This document shows positions 18,195-27,151 of a stretch of DNA of 64,000 bases, piece by piece. The notes below the pieces were generated by a model, which was not told where the DNA came from, made no database searches, and was given only the letters and a program-made list of their open reading frames with translations. The stretch is from Bacteroidales bacterium (lineage in GTDB: Bacteria > Bacteroidota > Bacteroidia > Bacteroidales > F082). The position numbers were made by a program, and so were the translations under genes. Location: NCBI GenBank assembly GCA_016936355.1, contig JAFGYB010000020.1, forward strand, positions 62,001-126,000, written 5' to 3'. Within the stretch, counting starts at the first letter, position 1. Each line of letters begins with the position of its first letter.

Positions 18195-18225
18195 AAAAAA
18201 AGGCCGCCTGCAGGAGACGACCTTT
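18195..18225 (-). terminator. Intrinsic terminator after aconitase
   Basis: On the minus strand an imperfect GC-rich hairpin (AAAGG...CCTTT outer pairs) is followed by a T run about 20 bp after the aconitase stop codon. Confidence 0.65.
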
Positions 18226-18246
18226 CTTCAAACTTAACTCAATGAA

Positions 18247-20511
18247 TTATGCATTCAGTTTTCTGATCAGATTCAGGGCACTACCCGATTTAAACCATTC
18301 AATCTGATTGGCATTGTAGGTATGATTTACCTTGAATTCATCCATTGAACCGTCAGCATGATGCAGTACAACCGTCAGCTGTTTGCCGGGGGCAAAATCA
18401 GCCAGGCCTTTCACATCAATCAGATCGGCTTCCTGAACTTTGTCGTAATCATCTTTATCATCAAACGTCAACGCCAGCATTCCCTGTTTTTTCAGGTTGG
18501 TTTCGTGAATACGGGCAAAGGAGCGAACCAGCACTACTTTAGCACCCAGGAAACGGGGCTCCATGGCAGCATGTTCACGGGAAGAACCTTCACCATAGTT
18601 CTCGTCACCCACAATCACAGATCCCATACCGGCATCGCGGTACGATTTAGCTGCTTCAGGAACTTCTTTGTATTGTCCATCCAGTTGATCTTTAACGTTA
18701 TTGGTTTCATCATTAAAATAGTTCACGGCGCCAATCAACAGGTTTTGTGAAATATTTTCCAAATGACCACGGAAGCGCAACCAGGGACCTGCCATTGAAA
18801 TATGGTCGGTGGTACATTTCCCTTTGGCTTTTATCAAGAGGTGCATGCCTTCGTAGTCTTTTCCGTTCCATTCCTTGAAAGGAGTCAACAACTGCAGCCG
18901 TTTCGAATCGGGAGCCACTTTCACTTCAACGGTACTGCCGTCTTCAGCAGGGGCCTGGTACCCGGGATCTTCAACGGCAAATCCGTTGGGAGGATATACC
19001 AGACCTTCGGGAACTTCCAGCATCACTTCTTCGCCATCGGCATTGATCAGCGTATCGGTCAAAGGATTAAAATCCAAACGACCTGAAAGTGAATAGCACA
19101 TCACCATTTCAGGAGAAGTAACAAAAGCGTAGGTATTGGGATTGCCGTCGTTTCTTTTGGCGAAGTTTCTGTTGAAAGAAGTAACAATAGAGTTTTTGTG
19201 TCCGTCTTTCACCGATTCACGGTTCCACTGACCGATACAGGGACCACAGGCATTAGCCAAAACGGTAGCCCCCATTTTTTCAAATTCAGCAGTCAAACCG
19301 TCCCGTTCAATGGTATAACGGACCTGTTCGGAGCCGGGAGTGATCAGCAAATCGGCTTTAACAGCCAGTTTTTTCTCTACAGCCTGACGGGCAATGGCAG
19401 CGGCACGGGTTATATCTTCGTAGGAAGAGTTGGTGCAGGAACCGATCAAACCGGCTTCCATTTCCAGCGGCCACTCATTGGCTTTGGCTTTTTCAGCCAT
19501 TTCGGAAACAGGAGTACGCAAGTCAGGAGTAAAAGGTCCGTTCAATGCAGGCTCCAGTTCGGAAAGATTAATTTCAATAACCTGATCAAAATATTTTTCA
19601 GGCTCGGCATATACTTCATCATCCCCATTCAGATAAGGAGCAATGCCCTGTGCCAGTTCAGCCACATCGGCTCTTCCGGTTTGTTTCAGGTATTCTGCAG
19701 CATTGGCATCGAATCCAAAAGTAGAGGTGGTAGCACCAATTTCGGCTCCCATGTTACAAATAGTAGCACGTCCGGTTGCTGACAAGGCACGGGCTCCTTC
19801 ACCAAAGTATTCCACAATGGCCCCGGTACCGCCTTTAACAGTCAGGATATCGGCTACCATTAAGATTACATCTTTAGGAGCAAGCCAGCCACTCAGTTTT
19901 CCGGTCAGTTTTACCCCGATCAGTTTGGGGAATTTCAGTTCCCAGGGCATATCAGCCATCACGTCTACAGCGTCAGCGCCGCCCACACCAATAGCGAGCA
20001 TACCCAAACCACCGGCATTCGGTGTGTGAGAGTCGGTTCCAATCATCATTCCGCCGGGGAAAGCGTAATTTTCCAGCACTACCTGGTGAATGATACCGGC
20101 ACCCGGTTTCCAGAAACCAATGCCGTATTTATTGGAAACAGTGGAAAGGAAATCATACACTTCCTGGTTGGTATAATTGGCCTGCGCAAGGTCCTCTGCA
20201 GCTCCCTCCTTGGCCTGGATCAGGTGGTCGCAATGCACAGTAGAAGGTACTGCTGTATTGCTCTTACCGGCCTGCATGAATTGCAACAAAGCCATCTGTG
20301 CCGTTGCATCCTGCATAGCCACGCGGTCAGGACGAAAATCAACATAAGAATCTCCCCGTTTGTACTCTTCTGTTGCTAAACCCTGGTCAAGGTGGGCATA
20401 CAGAATTTTTTCTGATAAGGTGAGTGGTTTATTCAGCAGTTTTTTGGCTGCTTCCACCCTTTCGGGAAACCGTGCGTACACCTTTTTGATCATTTCAATA
20501 TCGAATGCCAT
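18247..20511 (-). CDS. acn: Aconitate hydratase, mitochondrial-type
   Basis: Aconitase isomerises citrate and isocitrate in the TCA cycle using a [4Fe-4S] cluster. The 754-residue protein has the cluster cysteines in [10 protein letters not shown] (about 360) and [11 protein letters not shown] (about 420), the substrate segment [10 protein letters not shown] (about 170), and the C-terminal swivel domain with [15 protein letters not shown] (about 615). Length and sequence fit the mitochondrial-type clade rather than AcnA or AcnB of enterobacteria. It is a single transcription unit with its own promoter, a palindromic site upstream, and a terminator. Confidence 0.96.
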   Translation of the reverse strand: MAFDIEMIKKVYARFPERVEAAKKLLNKPLTLSEKILYAHLDQGLATEEYKRGDSYVDFRPDRVAMQDATAQMALLQFMQAGKSNTAVPSTVHCDHLIQAKEGAAEDLAQANYTNQEVYDFLSTVSNKYGIGFWKPGAGIIHQVVLENYAFPGGMMIGTDSHTPNAGGLGMLAIGVGGADAVDVMADMPWELKFPKLIGVKLTGKLSGWLAPKDVILMVADILTVKGGTGAIVEYFGEGARALSATGRATICNMGAEIGATTSTFGFDANAAEYLKQTGRADVAELAQGIAPYLNGDDEVYAEPEKYFDQVIEINLSELEPALNGPFTPDLRTPVSEMAEKAKANEWPLEMEAGLIGSCTNSSYEDITRAAAIARQAVEKKLAVKADLLITPGSEQVRYTIERDGLTAEFEKMGATVLANACGPCIGQWNRESVKDGHKNSIVTSFNRNFAKRNDGNPNTYAFVTSPEMVMCYSLSGRLDFNPLTDTLINADGEEVMLEVPEGLVYPPNGFAVEDPGYQAPAEDGSTVEVKVAPDSKRLQLLTPFKEWNGKDYEGMHLLIKAKGKCTTDHISMAGPWLRFRGHLENISQNLLIGAVNYFNDETNNVKDQLDGQYKEVPEAAKSYRDAGMGSVIVGDENYGEGSSREHAAMEPRFLGAKVVLVRSFARIHETNLKKQGMLALTFDDKDDYDKVQEADLIDVKGLADFAPGKQLTVVLHHADGSMDEFKVNHTYNANQIEWFKSGSALNLIRKLNA

Positions 20512-20580
20512 AATCTATTTATTTAAAGGTTAAATATCTTTATTATCAGGCTATTAAACCATTTGCTTTAATAGGGAGTG

Positions 20581-20588
20581 CAAAGTTA
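20581..20588 (-). promoter_or_regulatory. -7 element of acn promoter
   Basis: The minus strand reads TAACTTTG, matching TAnnTTTG, 69 bp before the aconitase ATG. Confidence 0.55.
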
Positions 20589-20610
20589 CAAAATCGGGGC
20601 AAAAAAGTCA

Positions 20611-20625
20611 TGTGAAATGTTCACA
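20611..20625. promoter_or_regulatory. Palindromic operator candidate upstream of acn
   Basis: TGTGAA-ATG-TTCACA is a perfect inverted repeat located about 22-37 bp upstream of the acn -7 element, so it covers the -33 region. It resembles a Crp/Fnr half-site pair, but the spacing is one base shorter than the classical TGTGA-N6-TCACA. Confidence 0.45.
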
Positions 20626-20649
20626 AAAAAATGAAAAGTTTTCAGCGTT

Positions 20650-21609
20650 TTATTCCAGTAATCCCCTGCCCTGTTTCTGAATCAGCCCCTGCTCTTTCAA
20701 TTCTACAATCAACTTATCCAACACCCCGTTGATAAAAATCTTGCTTTTCTGAGTGCTGAAATACTTGGCCAGCTCGATGTACTCGTTCATGGTTACCTTA
20801 ACGGGAATGGTGGGCATTTCACGAAGCTCCACAATAGCCATCTTCAGCAAGATAACATCAATCAGCGGAATGCGATCGTAATCCCAGTTACGGGTCTTTC
20901 CTTCAATAATTTGCGAGTATTCTTCGTTGTTCAGGATCACTTTTCGGTACAGCGCTTGAACAAAGATCCTGTCTTCGTTAACCTTATCATCGGCAGTATT
21001 GTAAATTGCCGGCAGTTTCGTATCAGCACCGAACTTTGGAGAAATGGTATCCATAAACTTGACCAGCAATATATCAGTCAGATCATAGCCGTCGCCATAA
21101 TACATATCGATTTCGTCGTAGTGGGATCGCAGCAAATCGAAATCCGACATCAGCCGGTCGATTACCTTAATGATGAACTTTTTATCTTCGTCCAGCGACA
21201 GGTTAGGATCAGCCATGTATTTCTTATAGAAATCTGCATTGCGCATCATCAGATAAAACTTCAGCACCATTTCTTCAGAAACAGCCCAATTGATCTTCAG
21301 TGCGGCCTCTTTTTTCAGAAAGTCCCTGTTTTCTTCCAACAAGTTCAAAACCTTGTTCTCGATAAATTTCAAATTGGGATTCAGGTCTTCCTGGGTGGGA
21401 TAATATTTATTCTTGTTTTCTTCAATTCTGACCTGAGCAAAACGCTTAATTTCCAGAAGGAAAGAAAGCTGGTAGATAAAAAGCTCGTACACTTTATCAA
21501 TACTCTGAAACAACTGCCGTTCCCCTTTGGGTAAATCGTCAACACTACCCGAAAACCACTCATAAAGTGCCTGAAGCGCTTTGATCCTTAAATGTCTGCG
21601 GTATAACAT
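20650..21609 (-). CDS. nusB: Transcription antitermination factor NusB, long form
   Basis: NusB binds boxA RNA with NusE to allow antitermination in rRNA operons. The 319-residue protein carries the NusB fold in its C-terminal part (about 190-310), with VNEDRIFVQALYRKVI and the end pattern VTMNEYIELAKYFSTQKSKIFINGVLDKL. It has the extended helical N-terminus (starting MLYRRHLRIKALQALYEW) seen in Bacteroidota NusB, roughly double the 140-residue enterobacterial protein. It is preceded by a good -7 element and transcribed alone. Confidence 0.9.
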   Translation of the reverse strand: MLYRRHLRIKALQALYEWFSGSVDDLPKGERQLFQSIDKVYELFIYQLSFLLEIKRFAQVRIEENKNKYYPTQEDLNPNLKFIENKVLNLLEENRDFLKKEAALKINWAVSEEMVLKFYLMMRNADFYKKYMADPNLSLDEDKKFIIKVIDRLMSDFDLLRSHYDEIDMYYGDGYDLTDILLVKFMDTISPKFGADTKLPAIYNTADDKVNEDRIFVQALYRKVILNNEEYSQIIEGKTRNWDYDRIPLIDVILLKMAIVELREMPTIPVKVTMNEYIELAKYFSTQKSKIFINGVLDKLIVELKEQGLIQKQGRGLLE

Positions 21610-21646
21610 GAAAAGCCCTACTGTTTAATGAACTAAAAATCGGGGG

Positions 21647-21654
21647 CAAAGGTA
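21647..21654 (-). promoter_or_regulatory. -7 element of nusB promoter
   Basis: The minus strand reads TACCTTTG, a strong match to TAnnTTTG, 37 bp before the nusB ATG. Confidence 0.6.
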
Positions 21655-21875
21655 GAAATATTTGCCTGATAAAATGGAAAATATTGGATTCCTCTGATAA
21701 AAAAACATTTTAAGAGAATTGCGCAACTTTGGACCGAAATACCTATTTTTATACCTGGTTTTCCTCTTCTGAAGAAAAGCATTAGGAAGAAAAAAATCAG
21801 ATTACAAGTAACTTAATTTCAGTACAATCGCAGAATTCTGCACCAACCTTTCGGGTCGGGCAGGAAACAAGAATC

Positions 21876-22691
21876 ATGAAAAAAACGGAAGAATTGATCA
21901 ATCAGGCCTGGGAAAACCGGGCACTTTTAAAAGAATCGGAGGTCGTTCATACCATTGAAGAGACCATTGAACTGCTGGACAAAGGCAAACTCCGAGTAGC
22001 CGAACCTGTGGGTAAGGAATGGAAAGTGAATGAGTGGGTTAAAAAAGCGGTAATCTTATATTTCCCCACCAGGAAAATGGAAACCATGGAGTCCGGCATC
22101 TTTGAATACCACGATAAGATTGCACTAAAACACAACTTTGCAGAACAAAACATACGGGTGGTACCGCATGCACTGGCACGATACGGAGCGTTTCTGGCAC
22201 CGGGTGTTGTGATGATGCCTTCCTATGTAAACATCGGGGCTTATGTGGATTCGGGAACCATGGTGGATACCTGGGCCACGGTGGGTTCCTGTGCACAGAT
22301 CGGCAAAAATGTTCATCTCAGTGGAGGTGTGGGTATTGGAGGTGTTTTGGAACCCGTACAAGCGGCCCCTGTTATCATCGAAGACAATTGTTTCATTGGA
22401 TCCAGAAGCATCGTGGTGGAAGGAGTACGTGTGGGCAGTGAAGCCGTTTTGGGAGCCAACGTGGTATTAACCCAAAGCACCAAGATCATCGATGTCAGCG
22501 GTTCGGAACCTGTAGAATACAAAGCCTATGTCCCCCCCCGGTCTGTAGTGATTCCGGGCAGTTATACCAAACAGTTCCCCGCCGGAGATTACCAGGTATC
22601 CTGTGCATTAATCATCGGGAAAAGGAAAGAATCCACGGATAAAAAAACTTCCCTGAACGATGCCTTACGTGATTTTGACGTAGCCGTTTAA
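21876..22691 (+). CDS. dapD: 2,3,4,5-tetrahydropyridine-2,6-dicarboxylate N-succinyltransferase
   Basis: DapD succinylates tetrahydrodipicolinate in the lysine/diaminopimelate pathway. The 271-residue protein has the N-terminal helical domain (about 1-95, with WKVNEWVKKAVILYF) and a left-handed beta helix of hexapeptide repeats (about 100-230), including VMMPSYVNIGAYVDSGTMVD and GGVGIGGVLEP. Length matches the family. It starts 15 bases after an AGG-containing stretch in the leader. The 266 bp between nusB and dapD contain no other gene; I found no convincing -7 element for dapD. Confidence 0.96.
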   Translation: MKKTEELINQAWENRALLKESEVVHTIEETIELLDKGKLRVAEPVGKEWKVNEWVKKAVILYFPTRKMETMESGIFEYHDKIALKHNFAEQNIRVVPHALARYGAFLAPGVVMMPSYVNIGAYVDSGTMVDTWATVGSCAQIGKNVHLSGGVGIGGVLEPVQAAPVIIEDNCFIGSRSIVVEGVRVGSEAVLGANVVLTQSTKIIDVSGSEPVEYKAYVPPRSVVIPGSYTKQFPAGDYQVSCALIIGKRKESTDKKTSLNDALRDFDVAV

Positions 22692-22709
22692 GAACTAAAT
22701 GCTGTGACT

Positions 22710-23285
22710 ATGAATGAACAATTATCCAAAGAAATCGATCGCACAGTAAACTTACTCAAAAAAGGAAAGGTTATTTTATATCCCACCGATACGGTTTGGG
22801 GATTGGGCTGTGATGCTTTTAATGCACGGGCAATAAACAAGTTGTACCACATCAAAAAACGATCGGAAAGCAAAAGTATGATTGTTCTGCTGCACGATAA
22901 AGACGAACTGCACAAATACATCGAAAATGTTCCGGCTGTGGCTTACGACCTGATGGACAATACCAGCGGTCCGCTGACCATCATTTATTCAGGTTCCAAA
23001 GACAACCTGAAACATGTCAGAGCCGTAGACGGAACCGTAGCCATTCGCATCATTCAAGATGAATTCTGCGCACCGGTCATCAAAAAACTGGGAAGACCCA
23101 TTGTTTCCACATCAGCCAATGCCTCGGGAGAACCCACTCCCACCACCTTCCGGCAAATAGATGATGAAATCAAAGAAAGTGTGGATTATGTGGTGAATCT
23201 TTTTCAGGCCAGGCTGAGTTCCACCAAACCCTCTACGTTGATCAAACTGGAAGATAATTTTAAATTTAAGGTATTGCGTTCCTAA
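22710..23285 (+). CDS. L-threonylcarbamoyladenylate synthase (TsaC/YrdC/Sua5 family)
   Basis: Members of this family make threonylcarbamoyl-AMP from threonine, bicarbonate and ATP for the t6A modification of tRNAs. The 191-residue protein contains the core motifs YPTDTVWGLGCDAF (about 24-37), KKRSESKSMIVLL (about 48-60), and STSANASGEPTP (about 132-143). An in-frame GTG at 22704 is possible, but the ATG at 22710 (MNEQLSK) is preferred. It lies 18 bp after dapD and is probably co-transcribed. Assignment to the TsaC or YciO-like subgroup cannot be fixed by eye. Confidence 0.9.
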   Translation: MNEQLSKEIDRTVNLLKKGKVILYPTDTVWGLGCDAFNARAINKLYHIKKRSESKSMIVLLHDKDELHKYIENVPAVAYDLMDNTSGPLTIIYSGSKDNLKHVRAVDGTVAIRIIQDEFCAPVIKKLGRPIVSTSANASGEPTPTTFRQIDDEIKESVDYVVNLFQARLSSTKPSTLIKLEDNFKFKVLRS

Positions 23286-23290
23286 GGCAC

Positions 23291-23713
23291 TTAAAAACGC
23301 GGTCCTGAGAGCAACCGATCTACTTTCTGCCGAAACTCACTGAAATTAATGGGTTTGGATACGTAATCATCACATCCTTCTCCTTTGATGTATTCATCAT
23401 CACCGGGCATGGCATAGGCAGTGACAGCCAATATGGGTGTTTCTTTATATTTAGGCAGCATCCTCAGTTTATGGGTCAGTTCTATTCCGGTGATTCCCTT
23501 ACCCAGCTTAATATCCATAAGGATTAAATCATATTCGGATTCCTCTGCCATTTTCAGCGCTTCATTTGCCTGAGCAGCCATTTCCAGATCATACTTATTT
23601 CGAAGAATATGTTCTACTAGGAACTGACTGCTGACATCGTCCTCAACATACAAGATCCTCTTTCGGATCACCAACTTTGCATCGCTATGTTTGTTAATTG
23701 TATACGACAGCAT
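23291..23713 (-). CDS. Stand-alone response regulator receiver
   Basis: This 140-residue protein is a single receiver domain without a DNA-binding output. It has the acidic pair in LYVEDD, the phosphoacceptor Asp in LILMDIKLGKG, Thr in AVTAYAMPG, and Lys in YVSKPI, so all catalytic residues are present. A longer frame starting at 23785 would overlap the kinase gene by about 60 bases; the ATG at 23713 leaves a 13-bp gap and is preferred. It is the likely phosphorylation partner of the kinase encoded directly upstream. Confidence 0.88.
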   Translation of the reverse strand: MLSYTINKHSDAKLVIRKRILYVEDDVSSQFLVEHILRNKYDLEMAAQANEALKMAEESEYDLILMDIKLGKGITGIELTHKLRMLPKYKETPILAVTAYAMPGDDEYIKGEGCDDYVSKPINFSEFRQKVDRLLSGPRF

Positions 23714-23726
23714 TTTTAGTTCATTT

Positions 23727-25967
23727 TCAGGTATTCTTATCTTCAGGAATGAACAAAGTAAAGGCAGCCCCTTTCCCCACTTCACTCTTCAATTCAATAA
23801 AACCGCCCAACAAATCCATATACTTTCGTGCAATACTCAACCCCAAACCGGTTCCCTCGTATATTCTTCCATATCCCACACTTTCCTGTTGGAAATCTTC
23901 AAAAATTAATTTCTGATTTTCTTCAGAAATACCAATCCCTGTATCTTTTACAGTAACCTTCTTGTAGCTCTTACCAATCCGTTCTTCCCTGGAAAGGGTA
24001 ATGCTAACATAACCTTCGTTGGTAAACTTAATGGAATTGTCCAGTAAGTTTTCCAGCGTATCAGTCACAAATTTTAAATCTGTCTCCAGTTCACATTTTC
24101 GCTGACCCGGATCGAAACTCAACACTAGCCCTTTTTGCTGTGCACTGGCTTTAAATTTATCAATCAGTTGCTCGGAAACCTCCACCAGGTCGACTCGTTC
24201 GTACTTAGGAGTAAAATTACCGGCTTCCAGGCGCGATACATCAATCACCAGATTTAAAGTCCGCAGCAAACGCTGTCCGCTTTCGTTAATATACCCAACC
24301 ATCTCCCGGATCTCATTCATATCGTCGAGCTCCGAAATCAGGGCAGAAAAACCGAGGATTCCGTTCAGGGGTGTTCTCAGCTCATGACTCATATTGGTCA
24401 ATATGGCCGTCTTGAGCCGGTTGGCTTCTTCTACCTTATTTTTTTCCTGATCGAGCTGATTTTTAATTTCTATCTCCCTGGTTACATCGCGCCGAATGGA
24501 AGAATAGTTTGTAATGTTGCCTTCTTCATCAAAAACAGGAAAAATATAAGTCTGATCGATGTATTTTCTTCCATCCTTTTTTTTATTGATAAACTCTCCT
24601 CTCCAGGATTTACCAGAGGTTAGAAGATTCCACAACTCAGTATATCTTTCCTTTGGAGTTTCACCGCTGGAAAACATTTTGGCGTTTTTCCCGACCACTT
24701 CCTCAAAACCATAGCCTGTATTCTCAGTAAAGGCGGCGTTGATGTATTCAATATTTGCATTTACGTCGGTGATAATTACCGACAAGGGACTCTGATCCAC
24801 AATAACAGAGATTTTCTTTATCTGATCCCGGGCTTCCTTCAGTTTACTGATATCGTACACGGTACCAATGGCGGCCACTTCCTTTTTAAAGGTGATGGAA
24901 GCAGCAGTAAAGTCAATCCACTTTTCTTCACCGCTTTTGGTTACTACCTTAAACTGATAATGAGATTCCGGGTTCTTTCCATTAACACGTTCTTTTCCTC
25001 TTCTCTTGATCAATTCCCGGAAATCGGGATGGACCACATCCCAATATTTCATGTTGAGCAATTCATCACGGGTATATCCCATCATTTTGCACAAAGCCGG
25101 GTTGACAAACAAAAAACGGTCCGAACCATAAATAAAAATACCCGCTCCGGTACTTTCAGTCAATGTTCTGAAGAGCGCTTCCGATTCTATAAATGAGGCT
25201 TCTGTTTTCTTCAACTCTGTAATATCCAGTAAATAACCCTGAATTCGGGTTATTTTACCGTTTGAATCTAATTCAGCGTAGGCATTTTCTAAAATAATCA
25301 AAGGATCCCCGTTTCGGGTGTGCATCTTAAGTTCCTTGTTGATCACTTTTTTCCCCGAGCGCAAAAGAGCATGAACTTCATCCCGCTGTTTGGGATCTTC
25401 ATAAAGGTTAATCTGGTCATACTCTTTCAATTCTTCAATGGACTCGAACCCGAAAATATCCAGTAAGGTTTTGTTACAGTATACAATCTCGTCGCCTATC
25501 TCCAGATAATCGCCTGAAATGTCGTGTTCTACAAATTCCTGAAAGCGCTGGTAACTTTTTTGTAGTTTCAGTTCGGCCAGTTCCTTTTCACGACGCAGTT
25601 TTTCCTGCTCCAGCAATTTCTGAACTTTAAAACCCAGCCTGACAATATGGTCGTAGGCAATATATTCAGAAGCCCCTTCCTTAATCACCTCCAGCGCCAG
25701 GTCGTCTTCCACGGTTTTCGTCAGCAGTATGTAAGGAACTTCCGGAGTGATCTGATTTCTCCAATGTACCAAACGAATTCCGTCTAAATGCTGTGCCTGA
25801 TGACTTACCAGAATGATATCCGGTTGAAAATTTGTCAGCGATTGCACAAAATCGTTCTCTGCTGTAACAGTATGTAATGAAAATTCAAACCGCTCATTCA
25901 AATGGCGTTCAATTACACTTACTTTTTCTGAATCCTGTTCAGCCAGTAAAATTTTTATTTTCTCCAT
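23727..25967 (-). CDS. Multi-PAS sensor histidine kinase with degenerate N-terminal receiver
   Basis: This 746-residue cytoplasmic kinase has four kinds of domain. Residues 1-125 form a receiver-like domain whose phosphoacceptor position is Ser (DIILVSHQAQ) and whose conserved Lys is lost (EYIAYD). Three PAS domains span about 145-510. A HisKA domain has the phospho-His in SHELRTPLNG (about 527). The HATPase domain has NLLDNSIKF, DTGIGI and GTGLGLSIA. There is no transmembrane segment, so signals are probably sensed inside the cell. It is followed 13 bp later by a stand-alone receiver. The PAS ligands are unknown. Confidence 0.9.
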   Translation of the reverse strand: MEKIKILLAEQDSEKVSVIERHLNERFEFSLHTVTAENDFVQSLTNFQPDIILVSHQAQHLDGIRLVHWRNQITPEVPYILLTKTVEDDLALEVIKEGASEYIAYDHIVRLGFKVQKLLEQEKLRREKELAELKLQKSYQRFQEFVEHDISGDYLEIGDEIVYCNKTLLDIFGFESIEELKEYDQINLYEDPKQRDEVHALLRSGKKVINKELKMHTRNGDPLIILENAYAELDSNGKITRIQGYLLDITELKKTEASFIESEALFRTLTESTGAGIFIYGSDRFLFVNPALCKMMGYTRDELLNMKYWDVVHPDFRELIKRRGKERVNGKNPESHYQFKVVTKSGEEKWIDFTAASITFKKEVAAIGTVYDISKLKEARDQIKKISVIVDQSPLSVIITDVNANIEYINAAFTENTGYGFEEVVGKNAKMFSSGETPKERYTELWNLLTSGKSWRGEFINKKKDGRKYIDQTYIFPVFDEEGNITNYSSIRRDVTREIEIKNQLDQEKNKVEEANRLKTAILTNMSHELRTPLNGILGFSALISELDDMNEIREMVGYINESGQRLLRTLNLVIDVSRLEAGNFTPKYERVDLVEVSEQLIDKFKASAQQKGLVLSFDPGQRKCELETDLKFVTDTLENLLDNSIKFTNEGYVSITLSREERIGKSYKKVTVKDTGIGISEENQKLIFEDFQQESVGYGRIYEGTGLGLSIARKYMDLLGGFIELKSEVGKGAAFTLFIPEDKNT

Positions 25968-26107
25968 TGATGAACGAACTATCAGGAATTAGTTATGCTT
26001 TCCCAGGTTTTTTTGTTTTCATTGACCAAAGATCAAACTACAAATATAAAATATTTTTTTGCCTGAGATTACAAACCCTTAAGTACAATTTACCCGGATC
26101 ATTGATT

Positions 26108-27010
26108 TCAATGGTTACGGGGATGAAAATTCAGGATTGTTTTTCTGAGATCGTGAATATTTAAATGGGTATAGATTTCGGTAGTGGTAATTGAAACATG
26201 CCCCAGCAACTCCTGCACCGCTCTGAGGTCCGCGCCATTTTGAACCAGATGGGTCGCAAACGAATGACGGAACGTATGCGGGCTGATTACCTTTTTAATT
26301 CCTGCTTTTACACACTGTTTCCGCACCATGATAAAAACCATCTGCCGGCTCAGTTTTCCTCCGGTCCGGTTCAGAAAAACGATGTCCTCGGCTCCCTTTT
26401 TGGGTGTGATGTGATTCCTAACATGGGTTATATAGGTAAGCATTTGCTTTTTGGCCGGTTCCCCCAGAGGAATCAGCCGTTGCTTGTCCCCCTTGCCGGT
26501 CACCCGGATCACATTTTCGTTGAAATGAATATAGGAAAGACGAAGGTTTACCAGTTCCGACACGCGCAAACCACATCCGTAAAGGACTTCCAGTATCGCT
26601 TTGTTGCGTTCGCCCTCAGGCAACGATAAATCAACCGAGTGGATGATTTTTTCCACTTCCGTCAGGGAAAGAACTTCCGGCAGTTTCATCCCCAGTTTCG
26701 GGGACTCAATCAAAGCCGTTGGGTTGATTTCCACTTCTTTTTCCTGCATCAGAAAACCGTAAAATGACTTGATCCCCGACAGGATCCGGCTCTGCGTATA
26801 AGCACTCAGCCCCAGGCGATGAATGTGCTGCAGGAAATCCCGCAGATCTTCCTGTTGTACCTTTTGATAGGACAACCCGTTTTTCTCCTCAGCAAGAAAC
26901 CGAAACAACAGTTCCACATCATGCAAATAGGCTTCCAGGGTATTATCCGATAAGCCTCTTTCGAGTCGAAGGTACGTCTTAAAACTGCTATGGATAATGG
27001 GTTGCTGCAT
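26108..27010 (-). CDS. xerD: Tyrosine recombinase XerD
   Basis: XerD acts with XerC at dif to resolve chromosome dimers. The 300-residue protein has all catalytic residues: Arg149 in CGLRVSEL, Lys173 in GKGDKQRLIP, His246 and Arg249 in HTFRHSFATHLV, His271 in GHVSITTTE, and Tyr280 in EIYTHL. The N-terminal SAM-like core-binding domain spans about 8-95. The frame extends to 27043, but the ATG at 27010 (MQQPIIHS) fits the family length. It is a housekeeping copy and not associated with any visible mobile element. Confidence 0.93.
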   Translation of the reverse strand: MQQPIIHSSFKTYLRLERGLSDNTLEAYLHDVELLFRFLAEEKNGLSYQKVQQEDLRDFLQHIHRLGLSAYTQSRILSGIKSFYGFLMQEKEVEINPTALIESPKLGMKLPEVLSLTEVEKIIHSVDLSLPEGERNKAILEVLYGCGLRVSELVNLRLSYIHFNENVIRVTGKGDKQRLIPLGEPAKKQMLTYITHVRNHITPKKGAEDIVFLNRTGGKLSRQMVFIMVRKQCVKAGIKKVISPHTFRHSFATHLVQNGADLRAVQELLGHVSITTTEIYTHLNIHDLRKTILNFHPRNH

Positions 27011-27081
27011 TTCTCCGTTCAAACGATTGTAAAGATGAAACAAATTTTATTACCAAAATAGGAAATATTGTGCAGAAACTG

Positions 27082-27089
27082 TACTTTTG
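27082..27089 (+). promoter_or_regulatory. -7 element of acyl-CoA dehydrogenase promoter
   Basis: TACTTTTG matches TAnnTTTG and lies 62 bp before the preferred ATG at 27152. The reading frame continues upstream to 27068, which precedes the transcription start, so the internal ATG is favoured. Confidence 0.55.
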
Positions 27090-27151
27090 TTTCCCGTGTT
27101 AACCTAACGTTTTCAGACAACAAATTATTAACATCTATAAATAATATTGCA

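Noticed and set aside
19198-19782. Open frame of 194 codons antisense to aconitase
   Set aside because: It is a shadow of conserved aconitase codons.
26108-27010. XerD gene as part of an integrated mobile element
   Set aside because: It is a full-length housekeeping XerD between core genes, without attachment-site repeats or phage or transposon genes.
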